Shown here: in pieces, positions 45,441-54,600 of the stretch
Numbering within the stretch: the stretch's first letter is position 1
Layout: every line of letters starts with the position of its first letter
NCBI RefSeq assembly: GCF_010730575.1
Contig: NZ_AP022614.1
Location: forward strand, 5,828,001 to 5,892,000
Direction: 5' to 3'
Source: Mycobacterium parmense
GTDB lineage: Bacteria > Actinomycetota > Actinomycetes > Mycobacteriales > Mycobacteriaceae
Length of the DNA stretch: 64,000 nucleotides
Position numbers and translations under genes: made by a program
Notes under the pieces: model-generated
What the model saw: the letters and a program-made list of their open reading frames with translations, nothing else
Databases searched by the model: none
Told to the model about the DNA's origin: nothing

Positions 45441-46691
45441 TCAACCCGCCGTGGCGATGAGCGGCAGCCCGATCACCGGCGACGCCTTGTGCAGGCATTC
45501 CGCCCACTCGGCGTCGGGGTCGGAGTCGGCCGTGATCCCGCCGCCCACCCCCAACACGGCGGTGCCCGCCGCGTCGAACTCAACGGTGCGGATGGCGACG
45601 TTGAGTTCGCACCCGGCGATCGGCGACGCCAGGCCGATCGTGCCGCAGTAGATCCCGCGCCGGTCCCGTTCCCACTGCGAGATGAGCTCGCGCGCGCGTC
45701 GCTTCGGGGTGCCGGTGACCGACGCGGGGGGGAAGGCGGCGTCCAGCAGCGCCGCCATCGGCAACTCGACGGGGACCGTCGCCGACACCGTCGACACCAA
45801 ATGCCACACGCCGGGCGCGCGCCGCACCACCAGCAACTCGGGCACGCTGACCGTGCCGACGGTCGCCACCCGGCCGAGGTCGTTGCGGACCAGGTCGACG
45901 ATCATGATGTTCTCGGCCACCTCCTTCGCCGACGCGCGCAGCGCCGACGGCCACGCGTCCAGCGGCAAGGTGCCCTTGATCGGGCTGGACGTCACCAGGG
46001 CTCCGCGCCGCCGCAGGAAGAGCTCCGGAGACAGCGAGGCGACCGCCCCCCACGGTCCGGCCAGGTAGGCGGCCCGCGCCGGGCCCGTCCGCGCGACGGC
46101 GTCGGCGAAGAAGTCCAGCGGGGCCCCGGTGACCGTCCCGGTGAGCTGTGTGCACACGCACGCCTGGTAGACCTCCCCGGCGCGGATCGCCTCCAGGCAG
46201 GCCAGCACCCCGGCCCGGTGCGCCGGGCGGTCGGCGCCGCCCCACACGATCCGGCAATCGCCCGCCCGGACCGGCCCCGAGGCCAGCGCGCCCGCCAGCC
46301 AGTCCGGCATCGGCGCACCCGACAGGCTCTCGTGCCACCATTGCCCGTCCCGGTCGCGACGCAGCACGCGGTCGGTCCAGCCGCCGGCCGCTTCGGGAAT
46401 CCGGTGCGGCCGCTCGTCGGCCCCGGAATCGGGATAAGAGAGGTAGCCGAACCAGCCGCCGCCGACGGCGTCCGCAGCCGCGGCGCGCCCGTCGTCGGCC
46501 TGGCCGACCGCGAACGCCTCGCCTGCCTCGACCGGCCGCACCGAGAGGCTCGGCGCAATCACCGCGAGCGAGCCGAACCAGTCACCGGTCAACGCGGCAG
46601 GCGGGGGAAGGTCGAGCCGGCCGGCGGCGTCACCGACCGCGCGCAGCACCCCGGCCACCTCACCGAGGTCCCCGAGCCGGTCGATTCGCAC
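45441..46691 (-). CDS. pabB: Aminodeoxychorismate synthase component I
   Basis: 416 aa. The chorismate-binding domain fills most of the protein, with VYQACVCTQLTG, SLSPELFLRRRGALVTSSPIKGTLP, EVAENIMIVDLVRNDLGRV and SVTGTPKRRARELI, the motifs of PabB/TrpE enzymes; the PIKGTLP form (Lys instead of the Ala seen in TrpE) favours PabB. Makes 4-amino-4-deoxychorismate from chorismate for folate synthesis, with a glutaminase partner encoded elsewhere. Position matches Rv1005c; the N-terminal part is somewhat shorter than I remember for that protein. Confidence 0.93.
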   Translation of the reverse strand: MRIDRLGDLGEVAGVLRAVGDAAGRLDLPPPAALTGDWFGSLAVIAPSLSVRPVEAGEAFAVGQADDGRAAAADAVGGGWFGYLSYPDSGADERPHRIPEAAGGWTDRVLRRDRDGQWWHESLSGAPMPDWLAGALASGPVRAGDCRIVWGGADRPAHRAGVLACLEAIRAGEVYQACVCTQLTGTVTGAPLDFFADAVARTGPARAAYLAGPWGAVASLSPELFLRRRGALVTSSPIKGTLPLDAWPSALRASAKEVAENIMIVDLVRNDLGRVATVGTVSVPELLVVRRAPGVWHLVSTVSATVPVELPMAALLDAAFPPASVTGTPKRRARELISQWERDRRGIYCGTIGLASPIAGCELNVAIRTVEFDAAGTAVLGVGGGITADSDPDAEWAECLHKASPVIGLPLIATAG

Positions 46692-47024
46692 GGTCCAAGC
46701 TTGACAGATCCGGCGATCGCGGCGGCTGTGCCGGTCGCGGCCTCGAGTGCGGCCGTTTCACCGGGCCGTGTCGGATTCTCCGGCGGCGCGCACGGTTTGA
46801 GCCGGTGCGCCGTGGGCGCCCGGGCGGTGTGCGTGGTCACGAGCAAAAACTCGCCTCTAGCTGGGCGGGTTGCGCATGTTACGCTGCGCTACACCAAATC
46901 CGTGGACTGGCCCCGGCGCCGAAACAGAGACACGAAGTTGGGGTTCGAGGCCGCGCTCGCGTACTCGCAGAACCGACTTGGTAGACGACCACCGCCCTGT
47001 TCGCGCCCGGCGCCCCGCTGGGAC
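46692..47024. other. Divergent region between pabB and GGDEF-EAL gene 2
   Basis: 333 bases with no recognisable gene. The frame of the GGDEF-EAL gene stays open through it, but composition is not protein-like. No clear -10 box, repeat or operator was found; no GTATG/CATAC motif. Confidence 0.5.
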
Positions 47025-48911
47025 ATGTGCTTCGTATCGGAGGAGATGTTGCCGCGCAGCCTGGCCCTCGTCGTGACCTCCGTGGCCACCCAGCTGATGG
47101 AGGCCACCGGCGCGACGGCTACCCAGGTGAGCGAGAACGTGCTGGCCCAGCTTGTCGAGCAGTTCGAGCTGGACGCCAGTTTCCTGCGCCATCACGACCA
47201 CGACATCCGCGCGTCGGTGTTGGTCGCCGAGTGGCCGAAGCGCGTCAACGCGCCAGACCCGGACCCGATGGCCGTCGTGCATTTCAACAGTGCGGACCCG
47301 GTGCTCGCGCGGTGCGAGCACGGCAGGAAGCCGGTCGTGGTCCGGGCGAGCCCGGCGAGCCGCAGGTTCCCGCGCCGGCCCGGCGGGGCCAAAGCGCCGC
47401 CGTCACCCTCGGTCGCCGCGGCGCCGTTGGTCTCGGGCGACGCGACCACCGGTGTCCTCGGGTTCGTCAAATTCGGCGCCAGGAAATGGAAGCAGGGGGA
47501 GATCAGCACGCTGGAGGCGGTCGCCGCGCTGTTCGCTCAGCTGCAGGCGCGCATCGCGGCCGAGGAGCGGCTTCGTTACCTGGCCGAACACGACGACCTG
47601 ACCGGTCTGCACAATCGCCGGGCGCTGGTGGGTCACCTCAACCAGCGACTGACGGCGGGAAGTCCCGGGCCGGTGGCGGTTCTGTATATGGACCTGGACC
47701 GTTTGAAGCCAATCAACGACTGCCTGGGTCACGCGGCCGGCGACTGGTTCATCAAGGTGTTCGCCCAGCGTATCCGCGTGTGCGCGCAGAACAGCATGAT
47801 CGCCCGGCTGGGGGGCGACGAGTTCGTCGTCATTCCCGAGCAACCGATGGCGGCGGCGGCCGCCGAGGCGTTCGCGCGGCGGCTGGGGACCATGCTGTGC
47901 GAGCGTCTGACCATCGGGGGCCACATGATCACCCGCTCGGTGAGCATCGGCGTCACCGTCGGGGTGCCCGCGCGCGACGACAGCACCGACGTGTTGCGTC
48001 GCGCCGACGAGGCTGTTCTGGTGGCCAAACGCGCGGGCGGCAACCAGGTCGCGGTGTCCACTGACGACATGGCGCTCAAGAGCGCCTTCCGCAACGACAT
48101 CGAGCTGCACCTGCAGGGTGACATCGACGGCGAGGCACTACTGCTGCATTATCTGCCCGAGGTCGACCTGTGGACGGGAGCGATCGTGGCGGCCGAGGCG
48201 CTGGTGCGCTGGCGGCACCCCATCTGGGGGCTGTTGCTGCCCGACTCGTTCATCGGGGTGGCCGAGTCGACCAACCTGGCCGGCCAGCTGGGCCGGTGGG
48301 TGATGCGAAGTGCCTGTGCGGAATTCAGCCGCTGGCGATCCAACGGGGTGGGGCTGGGCGCGGTGTTGCGGATCAACGTCTCACCCGCCCAGCTGATCAC
48401 CCGCGGCTTTGTCGAATGCGTCGCCGAGACCATCGACGAGTTCGGCATCGACGGTGGATCGGTGTGCCTGGAGATCACCGAGCGCGCCGTGGTGCGCGAC
48501 ATCGACACCACCCGCAAGACCCTCTCGGAGCTCAAAGAGGTCGGGGTGCAGATCGCCATCGACGACTTCGGCACCGGCTATGCCGTGCTGTCGCACCTGA
48601 AGTCGCTGCCGGTCGATATCCTCAAGATCGACACCGGGTTCGTCCGCGACCTGGGCACCAACGCCGGCGACCTGGCCATTGTGCGGGCGATCATCGGCCT
48701 GGCCGAAGCCTTCGGCCTGCAGGTGGTGGCCGAAGGTGTCGAGACACCCGCCGCCGCTTTGACTTTGATGCAACTCGGATGCCATCGCGCGCAAGGGTTC
48801 CTGCTCTCCCGCCCCGTGCCGGGCGACGCCATGGAAGCCCTGCTGTCGGCGCGCTGGATGCCGATGCCCTTCCTCGCCGACCGCGAGGCGCTTTCCATGG
48901 GCGCGATCTAG
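47025..48911 (+). CDS. GAF-GGDEF-EAL protein, second copy
   Basis: 628 aa from ATG 47025; ATG 47046, whose GGAGGAG is too close, and TTG 47049 are alternatives. GAF-like N-terminus (about 10 to 175) with FLRHHDHDIRASVLVAEWP, GGDEF domain with RLGGDEFVVIP, EAL domain with AEALVRWRHP, IDDFGTGYAVL and VVAEGVET. It is paralogous over its full length to the protein at 33704; both lack an RxxD inhibitory site. An insert RRFPRRPGGAKAPPSPS interrupts the GAF part. It lies where M. tuberculosis has pabB directly next to Rv1006, so it is an extra gene at this place. Six bases separate it from the next lipoprotein gene. Confidence 0.93.
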   Translation: MCFVSEEMLPRSLALVVTSVATQLMEATGATATQVSENVLAQLVEQFELDASFLRHHDHDIRASVLVAEWPKRVNAPDPDPMAVVHFNSADPVLARCEHGRKPVVVRASPASRRFPRRPGGAKAPPSPSVAAAPLVSGDATTGVLGFVKFGARKWKQGEISTLEAVAALFAQLQARIAAEERLRYLAEHDDLTGLHNRRALVGHLNQRLTAGSPGPVAVLYMDLDRLKPINDCLGHAAGDWFIKVFAQRIRVCAQNSMIARLGGDEFVVIPEQPMAAAAAEAFARRLGTMLCERLTIGGHMITRSVSIGVTVGVPARDDSTDVLRRADEAVLVAKRAGGNQVAVSTDDMALKSAFRNDIELHLQGDIDGEALLLHYLPEVDLWTGAIVAAEALVRWRHPIWGLLLPDSFIGVAESTNLAGQLGRWVMRSACAEFSRWRSNGVGLGAVLRINVSPAQLITRGFVECVAETIDEFGIDGGSVCLEITERAVVRDIDTTRKTLSELKEVGVQIAIDDFGTGYAVLSHLKSLPVDILKIDTGFVRDLGTNAGDLAIVRAIIGLAEAFGLQVVAEGVETPAAALTLMQLGCHRAQGFLLSRPVPGDAMEALLSARWMPMPFLADREALSMGAI

Positions 48912-48916
48912 CCCCG

Positions 48917-50596
48917 GTGTTGACATTTCGATCGTGGAGGTACGGCCCGGCGGCCGTCGTCGCATGCGCGACGCTGGTGCTGGGCGCGTGCGGCGGCCAC
49001 CCCGACCCCGGCCCGCTGTCGGCCATGCTCAGCCCGGAAATACCGCCGTCGGTCCAGGAGATACCGAACCCGCTGCGGGGCCAGTACGAATACGGTCTGA
49101 ATCCGCTGTTCCCGCAGGGGAATCCGGCACAGCAACGATATCCGGCCTGGCCGGCGTCGGATGACGCGAGTCTGCGCGTCTCGTGGCGGCAACTGCAACC
49201 CGCCGATCCGCACACCCTGCCACCGGACGCGCCCGACGACGCCAGGTACGACTTCAGCGCGATCGACGACGCGCTGACCAAGCTCGCCAACCGGAACATG
49301 CGGTTGGTCCTCGGCGTGTACACGTTCAAATCCTGTTGCAGCGATTCATATCCCGACAACACCAACGTCGCGATCCCCGACTGGATGCGCTCGTCGGCTA
49401 CCACCTATCCCGGCGGGCCGAACAGCTCGCCCGCCGGCGTGGCGCAAGTGGTGCCCAACTGGAACGACCCCAACTACCTCGAGGCCTTCGGCCAGCTGAT
49501 CGGCGCGCTCGGCCGCCGCTACGACGGCGACGAACGGCTCAGCGTGTTCGAATTCTCCGGTTACGGCGACTCCGGCGAGAACCAAGTCGGCTATCTGCAC
49601 GACGCGCTGGGAGCGCCGATCCCCTCCGCGGGCAACAGCGTTGCGGCCCTGGGGTATTACAGCCAGTCTCCTGACCAGACCATCACCGCTGCGTCGGTCC
49701 GCCGACTGGTCGCTGCACATGTGGGCGCGTTCGCCCACACCCAGTTGGTGGTCGCCCCGCAGAACCCGGAGATCGTGCGCCAACTCTTCGCCGACGACGT
49801 GACCAAGAAGCTCTCCGGACCGGTGGGCATCCGAGCCGACCGCCTGGGAGTGCAGGCGCCGCTGCCGGCGTGGGCCGAGGCCAACGATTCGCACTACGTG
49901 CAGACCAACGATGCGGCGGTCGCGGCGATCAAGCAGCGGCTGGCGGTCGCCCCGGTGATCACGGAATGGGGCAGGGCGCCCGCCGGAACCGACTCCCGCT
50001 CCTATTACGAGAGAGGGCTGCACGACGTCGTCCACTATCACGTGTCGATGACTTCGAGCACCGACTTCCCGGACCGAGACGCGACGTCGGCGATGGACCC
50101 CGCCCTGTATCCGATTTGGGCACAGGCTAATTCGTCTTCCGGATACCGGTATTCGGTCGAGGCGCAGCCGGGATCGCAGTCGATCCACGGGAAGGTGGCC
50201 AGCATATCGGTGGTCTGGACCAACTACGGTTCGGCGGCCACCACCGAGCAGTGGGCGCCCTCCTACAAGTTGGTGGATTTCAGCGGGGCGGTGGTCCGGA
50301 GTCTGCCGTCGACGACCAACCTCAAGGCGTTGGTCCATGACGACTCCAGCGCGTCGCGTGAGGAGGCTGTTCCCGAACCCGCCACCGAATCGGTGCACGT
50401 CGACCTGACGGGCCTGGCTCCGGGGCACTACACACTGCGGGCTTCCGTCGACTGGCAACAGCACAAGCCCAACGCGTCACATGTGGTGAACTACCCGCCG
50501 ATGACGCTCGCCCGTGATGGCCGTGACAACCTGGGGCTCTATCCGATTGCGACGCTTGACATCCCGCGTGATGCGTCGGCCGGCTCAGTTCAGTGA
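48917..50596 (+). CDS. Putative lipoprotein with glycoside-hydrolase-like barrel (Rv1006 position)
   Basis: 559 aa from GTG 48917, the earliest start after the GGDEF-EAL stop; the open frame extends into the preceding gene and is a shadow there. Signal peptide with lipobox LGAC (Cys near 25). The body reads like a clan GH-A TIM barrel (LRVSWRQLQPAD, YDFSAIDDALTKLANRNMRL, FEFSGYGDSGEN, VITEWGRAP with a possible catalytic Glu), and the last 130 residues form a beta-sandwich such as DUF4832 (VVWTNYGSAATTEQW). Size and place fit Rv1006. Probably a surface lipoprotein acting on glycans; substrate unknown. Confidence 0.8.
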   Translation: MLTFRSWRYGPAAVVACATLVLGACGGHPDPGPLSAMLSPEIPPSVQEIPNPLRGQYEYGLNPLFPQGNPAQQRYPAWPASDDASLRVSWRQLQPADPHTLPPDAPDDARYDFSAIDDALTKLANRNMRLVLGVYTFKSCCSDSYPDNTNVAIPDWMRSSATTYPGGPNSSPAGVAQVVPNWNDPNYLEAFGQLIGALGRRYDGDERLSVFEFSGYGDSGENQVGYLHDALGAPIPSAGNSVAALGYYSQSPDQTITAASVRRLVAAHVGAFAHTQLVVAPQNPEIVRQLFADDVTKKLSGPVGIRADRLGVQAPLPAWAEANDSHYVQTNDAAVAAIKQRLAVAPVITEWGRAPAGTDSRSYYERGLHDVVHYHVSMTSSTDFPDRDATSAMDPALYPIWAQANSSSGYRYSVEAQPGSQSIHGKVASISVVWTNYGSAATTEQWAPSYKLVDFSGAVVRSLPSTTNLKALVHDDSSASREEAVPEPATESVHVDLTGLAPGHYTLRASVDWQQHKPNASHVVNYPPMTLARDGRDNLGLYPIATLDIPRDASAGSVQ

Positions 50597-50777
50597 GTGC
50601 GCGCCGAAGGGACTCACGACCGCTTTCTCGCCGGCGAACGCCTCGGCGTAGCGGGTCAGCAATGTCGACGTAGAGGGTGGGGTCCAGCAGATCGGACTCC
50701 CCGCTCAGCGGGATCACGGGGGGCGCTCCGTCGTGGGCGCGGGCGCGGGAGGCGTCATCGCGCGCGAGGCCCGCGCG

Positions 50778-51071
50778 TCATCGTCGCGCGTCCGGGTCGA
50801 CACCGGCCGGGGCGACGTCCGGTTCGACGCTCGCCGTGAACTCGGCGACGAGTTGGCGCAGTACCGCCGGGGCCTGCGCGCCCATCGACTCGAACATGTC
50901 GGCGTACGCGCTGAACTGCTTGTCCAGTCGTTTCGTGCGTTCGTCGGCCGACAACGGAACCGTGCGCGCGTCCGACGTCGACCCGCGTCGGCCGTTCGCG
51001 GCGGAATCGGGGCCCCGTAGCCGGCCGGCCGCCGTGGCAGTGGCTTTGTGTCGAGTGGTCAGGAACGGCAT
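50778..51071 (-). CDS. Small hypothetical protein, 97 aa
   Basis: ATG 51071 is preceded on the minus strand by GAGGAGGAGCAC, a strong ribosome site, which favours real coding. The N-terminal 40 residues are basic and polar; the rest, LSADERTKRLDKQFSAYADM to the end, looks like one or two helices with Asp/Glu-rich turns. No Cys, no signal peptide. It is divergent from the ScbR-like TetR gene at 51483 across a region with an ACATAC/GTATGT inverted repeat, so it may be a target of that regulator. Family unknown. Confidence 0.6.
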   Translation of the reverse strand: MPFLTTRHKATATAAGRLRGPDSAANGRRGSTSDARTVPLSADERTKRLDKQFSAYADMFESMGAQAPAVLRQLVAEFTASVEPDVAPAGVDPDARR

Positions 51072-51158
51072 GTGCTCCTCCTCGCGCTAGAAGTCGCCCG
51101 AGAGGAGGGCGGCCCTGCGGTGCGCCCCCCGGCGCGGGCGTGGGCGTAGCCCCGACGG

Positions 51159-51170
51159 GCGGTAACTATC
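51159..51170. promoter_or_regulatory. 12-nt motif GCGGTAACTATC, second copy
   Basis: Identical to 3090-3101 upstream of the other ScbR-like gene. It lies 88 nt before the start of the leftward 97-aa ORF. Its reverse complement contains GATAGT, which could be a -10-like box for leftward transcription. Confidence 0.4.
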
Positions 51171-51191
51171 AACCACGTGACAAATAATTAT

Positions 51192-51208
51192 ACATACGGT
51201 AGGTATGT
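51192..51208. promoter_or_regulatory. Candidate TetR operator ACATAC-N5-GTATGT
   Basis: A perfect six-base inverted repeat with a five-base spacer, centred 283 nt upstream of the TetR start and 129 nt upstream of the 97-aa ORF start. Arms are the same as box 1 of the element found at four left-hand promoters (AGTATGT). The size and symmetry suit a TetR dimer, and ScbR/ArpA-type receptors usually bind such repeats before their own gene. Confidence 0.55.
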
Positions 51209-51482
51209 TAAAAAGTCCAGAACCTACTGTAAGTTATAGCCCTAGGAATGTTTGGTCACCAGTGTTGGAAAGCCATGCGCGCCTGCATACTGCTAACCTC
51301 ATAAGCGGCCTAAAGGCGTCCGATACACGCCGGCGTGCTCGCTCAGGGCCGGAGTGTGGGCTCGCTCGAGGAGGTCATGGTGTCGGTGAACGCGATCGAC
51401 CCTGCCGGCGGGCCGACCATGACGGTCGGCCTCGCGCCTCTGTGGTGGCGCTGCGTCCCCGTCCGGCCCCGAACCCGGTTCC

Positions 51483-52160
51483 ATGACCGATAACGGTAAT
51501 GACGGGCGCGCGGATACGACTCGGAAACAGATCTTGCGGGCCGCATCTCATCAGTTCGCGCAGCGGGCCTATCACGACGTCGGCCTCGACGACATCTTGA
51601 CCGAGGCCGAACTGACCAAGGGCGCGATGTACTTCCACTTCCGTTCCAAGCACGCCCTGGCCGTCGCGATCATCGAGGATCAGACCGCCGCCGGCACCAT
51701 CGCCGTCGAAGATCTGCTCTCCCGCAACCTCTCGGGCCTCGAGACGCTGATCGACTTCTCCTTCCTGCTGGCCGCGCAGGACATCCAGACCGACGCGGTC
51801 AGGGCGGGACTGAACCTGCTGGAATCGGTGGGGCGGTCCGAGGGCCTGCAGGAGAGGTTGTTCGAGGGCTGGGTCCAGGCGCTGGCGGTGGTGGTCGAGA
51901 AGGCCATCGCCGATGGTGACGTGAACAAGCGGTGCAGCCCGCGGGACGTGGGGCGCCTGGTGGTGTCGTTGCACATGGGGCTGCGGCAGACCAGCAATCT
52001 GGACGAACCCGAGCGGTTCCTGCTGGACCTGGAGAAGAGCTGGTCGCTGGTGCTGACCGGGATCCTGCAGCCCAACCGGATCGACTACTTCAGCCAGTTC
52101 GTGCGGCGGCGTACTGCGCTCGCGATCACCACGCGCCTGAGCGACGTGGAGTCCGATTGA
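51483..52160 (+). CDS. TetR-family regulator, ScbR/ArpA-like (second)
   Basis: 225 aa. Helix-turn-helix region GLDDILTEAELTKGAMYFHF then SKHALA, nearly the same as in the regulator at 2202-2918; the ligand domain also matches it (SGLETLIDFSFLLAAQDIQT, QPNRIDYFSQFVRRRTAL). The high similarity of the recognition helix predicts that both bind the same or similar DNA, for which the ACATAC/GTATGT repeat upstream is the candidate. Start ATG 51483 has no good ribosome site and no TANNNT box, so the exact 5' end is not certain. Ligand unknown, perhaps a small lipid-like signal. Confidence 0.88.
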   Translation: MTDNGNDGRADTTRKQILRAASHQFAQRAYHDVGLDDILTEAELTKGAMYFHFRSKHALAVAIIEDQTAAGTIAVEDLLSRNLSGLETLIDFSFLLAAQDIQTDAVRAGLNLLESVGRSEGLQERLFEGWVQALAVVVEKAIADGDVNKRCSPRDVGRLVVSLHMGLRQTSNLDEPERFLLDLEKSWSLVLTGILQPNRIDYFSQFVRRRTALAITTRLSDVESD

Positions 52161-52293
52161 ACAGGCCACCACACTCACGCGATCCCAAGCGCTGCGAGGG
52201 GCAGTTGTTAGGCTTAGTGCCCTTGCAGCAGCCGACGAGACGTCGATATCCGAAATCTGCGCAGATCCACGGAACTCCGGAGGGGTAGGGGCG

Positions 52294-52995
52294 ATGGCGC
52301 GTCAAGTTCGATCCGAAGCCACCCGGCGAAAGATTCTCGATGCCGCGATTGATGTCTTCGGCGACGTCGGCTACGCCGCCGCCGCCTGGGGCACCATCAT
52401 CGAGCGCACGGGGATGACCAAGGGTGCCCTGTATCACCACTTCGACTCCAAGGAGTCGCTGGCGTCGGCCATCATCGAGGAGGGCTCGGACACTCTGCTG
52501 GTGGCCTTCCGCAACGTGTGCGGGGCCTCTTCCCCGGCGCTCGAGAACATGATCCACGGCACGTTCACGATCGCGAACGCGGTCCGGTCGGACAAGGTCG
52601 CCCGCGCGGCCGAGCAATTGACCTGCGCGCTCAGCGGATTCAACGACGCGGCCGCGATTTTCTGCGCCAGCCTGATGGAGCTGATGTCCGCGGAGGCGCA
52701 ACGGGCAAGCGAAGAGGGGGACCTGCGGCCCGGCCTCGACCCGAAGATGGTGGGGGAGTCCGTCGTCGGCGACATGCTGGGCACCCGCTTACTGGCCAAC
52801 GCGGTGCGGGCCACGGGAATCGACGAGGATCTCATCGGGCGCACCGGCCGGATGTGGGAACTCCTCCTGGCCGGCATCGTGAACGAGACGTCGTTGCCCT
52901 ACTTCCGCCAGTTCCTTGCCCGGGAAGCTTTGCGGCACGCCCAGTCGCAGGCGTCGCTGCTGCCGGACGGCGTGATGGTCCCCGAGGTCAACTAG
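52294..52995 (+). CDS. TetR-family regulator, ScbR-like (third)
   Basis: 233 aa from ATG 52294 after GGAGGGG. DNA-binding part WGTIIERTGMTKGALYHHF followed by SKESLA; the ligand domain ends ELLLAGIVNETSLPYFRQFL, again in the style of autoregulator receptors, but it is clearly more distant from the two other TetRs in the window than they are from each other. The gap to the preceding TetR gene is 133 nt with no hairpin, so co-transcription is possible. It converges on metG, with 26 nt between stops. Confidence 0.85.
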   Translation: MARQVRSEATRRKILDAAIDVFGDVGYAAAAWGTIIERTGMTKGALYHHFDSKESLASAIIEEGSDTLLVAFRNVCGASSPALENMIHGTFTIANAVRSDKVARAAEQLTCALSGFNDAAAIFCASLMELMSAEAQRASEEGDLRPGLDPKMVGESVVGDMLGTRLLANAVRATGIDEDLIGRTGRMWELLLAGIVNETSLPYFRQFLAREALRHAQSQASLLPDGVMVPEVN

Positions 52996-53021
52996 GTATC
53001 GGCCGTCGCGTCCGCGTCACC

Positions 53022-54575
53022 TCAGACTTCGGGGGTAGCGGGCTGGTAGCGGGGGAACACTCCGGCCGGCGCCGGCAGCGCCGTCCCCGGTGCCAGCCGC
53101 GCGCCGATCGCGGTGAACGCGCGTCGCCCGGCCGGCTGCCCCAGCAGGTCCAGAAGTTTGCCGGCCGATTGAGGCATGACGGGCTGCACCAGCAACGCCG
53201 CGATGCGGACCGCCTCGCAGGTGGTGTAGAGCACCGCGCGGAACCGCGCCTGGTCGGCGTCGGACTCGCTTTTGCGCAGGACCCACGGCTGCTGCGCCGA
53301 GAAGTACCTGTTGGCCTCGCCCAGCATCAGCCAGATCGCCTCGAGCGCCAAGTGCATCGCCTGGGCGTCGAACTGGGCGCGCACCCGCTCCAGCAGACCG
53401 TCGGCCGTCGCCAGCAACTCGGTGTCGGCGGGGGTCAGCTCGCCCGGATCGGGCACCACCCCGCCCAGGTTCTTGGCCACCATGGACAGCGACCGCTGGG
53501 CCAGGTTCCCCAGCTCGTTGGCCAGGTCGGTGTTGATCCGGGTGACGATCGCCTCCTCGCTGTAGCTGCCGTCCTGACCGAACGGCACCTCCCGCAGCAG
53601 GAAGTAGCGCAACTGATCGACGCCGAACGTCTCGGTCAGCGCTATCGGGTCGACGATGTTGCCCACCGACTTGCTCATCTTCTCGCCCTTGTTGAGCAGA
53701 AATCCGTGCGCGAACACCCGTCTGGGCAGTTCGATGCCGGCCGACATCAGGAACGCCGGCCAGTAGACGGTGTGGAAGCGGATGATGTCCTTGCCGATCA
53801 TGTGCAGGTCGGCGGGCCAGTAGCGGCGGAAGAGCTCCGATTCGGTGTCCGGGTAGCCGACCCCGGTCAGGTAATTGGTCAGCGCGTCGACCCACACGTA
53901 CATGACGTGATCGGGATGCTCGGGCACCTTCACGCCCCAGTCGAACGAGGTGCGCGAGATCGACAGGTCGCGCAGCCCGCCGGAGACGAAGCTGACCACC
54001 TCGTTGCGCCGGACGTCGGGCGCGATGAAGTCCGGGTTGGCCTCGTAGTGGGCGAGCAGCTTCTCCGTGTAAGCCGACAGCCGGAAGAAGTAGGTCTGCT
54101 CTTCGGTCCAGGTCACCGGCGTGCCGGTCTCGACGGCGACCCGTGTGCCGTCGACCACCGCGGTCTCGGACTCGACGAAGAACCGCTCGTCGCGCACCGA
54201 ATACCAGCCCGAATAGCTGTCCAGGTAGATGTCCCCGGCGGCTTCCATCCGCCGCCAGATGTCCTTGGAGGCCTCGTGATGATCGGCGTCGGTGGTGCGG
54301 ATGAACCGGTCGAAGGAGATGTTCAGCCTCTCCTGCAGGCGCTGGAACACGTCGGAGTTGCGCCGCGCCAGGTCGGCGGTCGAGATGCCTTCGGCGGCCG
54401 CCGTCTCGACCATCTTGAGGCCGTGCTCGTCGGTGCCGGTGAGGAATCGCACGTCGAAGCCGTCGAGCCGTTTGAACCGGGCGATGGCGTCGGTCGCGAC
54501 GTACTCGTAGGCGTGCCCGACGTGCGGATTGCCATTGGGGTAGGTGATCGCGGTGGTGATGTAGTAGGGCCTCAT
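53022..54575 (-). CDS. metG: Methionyl-tRNA synthetase
   Basis: 517 aa. Class I synthetase with the HIGH variant HVGH in [13 protein letters not shown], the TDEHG motif (GTDEHGLKM) and KMSKS in [10 protein letters not shown]; the anticodon-binding helical domain fills the last 160 residues. The zinc knuckle of long MetRS forms and the C-terminal dimer domain are absent, as in the M. tuberculosis enzyme (Rv1007c). TAAGGT on the minus strand nine bases before ATG 54575 suggests a nearly leaderless mRNA. Confidence 0.97.
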   Translation of the reverse strand: MRPYYITTAITYPNGNPHVGHAYEYVATDAIARFKRLDGFDVRFLTGTDEHGLKMVETAAAEGISTADLARRNSDVFQRLQERLNISFDRFIRTTDADHHEASKDIWRRMEAAGDIYLDSYSGWYSVRDERFFVESETAVVDGTRVAVETGTPVTWTEEQTYFFRLSAYTEKLLAHYEANPDFIAPDVRRNEVVSFVSGGLRDLSISRTSFDWGVKVPEHPDHVMYVWVDALTNYLTGVGYPDTESELFRRYWPADLHMIGKDIIRFHTVYWPAFLMSAGIELPRRVFAHGFLLNKGEKMSKSVGNIVDPIALTETFGVDQLRYFLLREVPFGQDGSYSEEAIVTRINTDLANELGNLAQRSLSMVAKNLGGVVPDPGELTPADTELLATADGLLERVRAQFDAQAMHLALEAIWLMLGEANRYFSAQQPWVLRKSESDADQARFRAVLYTTCEAVRIAALLVQPVMPQSAGKLLDLLGQPAGRRAFTAIGARLAPGTALPAPAGVFPRYQPATPEV

Positions 54576-54584
54576 CGAGAGTCA

Positions 54585-54594
54585 ACCTTATTGT
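54585..54594. promoter_or_regulatory. Overlapping divergent -10 boxes of metG and tatD
   Basis: TATTGT on the plus strand (54589-54594) ends six bases before GTG 54601 of tatD. TAAGGT on the minus strand (54590 down to 54585) ends nine bases before ATG 54575 of metG. Both fit TANNNT or a near match, and the two boxes overlap, so the polymerases would compete for one site. Confidence 0.5.
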
Positions 54595-54600
54595 GTGCGC

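Larger units (their letters stand above)
51072..51482. other. Divergent region between the 97-aa ORF and the ScbR-like TetR gene
   Basis: 411 bases, AT-rich between 51160 and 51300. It contains the GCGGTAACTATC motif, the ACATAC/GTATGT inverted repeat and AT-rich boxes such as TTATAG near 51234 that could be -10 elements. The final 180 bases are GC-rich and show nothing clear. Confidence 0.5.

Noticed and set aside
44814..47024. Giant open frame (over 700 codons) leading into GGDEF-EAL gene 2
   Set aside because: It runs antisense through the Rv1004c-like and pabB genes and has the low-complexity look of a shadow frame in GC-rich DNA.
48170..48916. Extension of the Rv1006-like lipoprotein frame into the GGDEF-EAL gene
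   Set aside because: Overlaps the well-supported EAL domain in another frame; the signal peptide and lipobox only make sense from about 48917.
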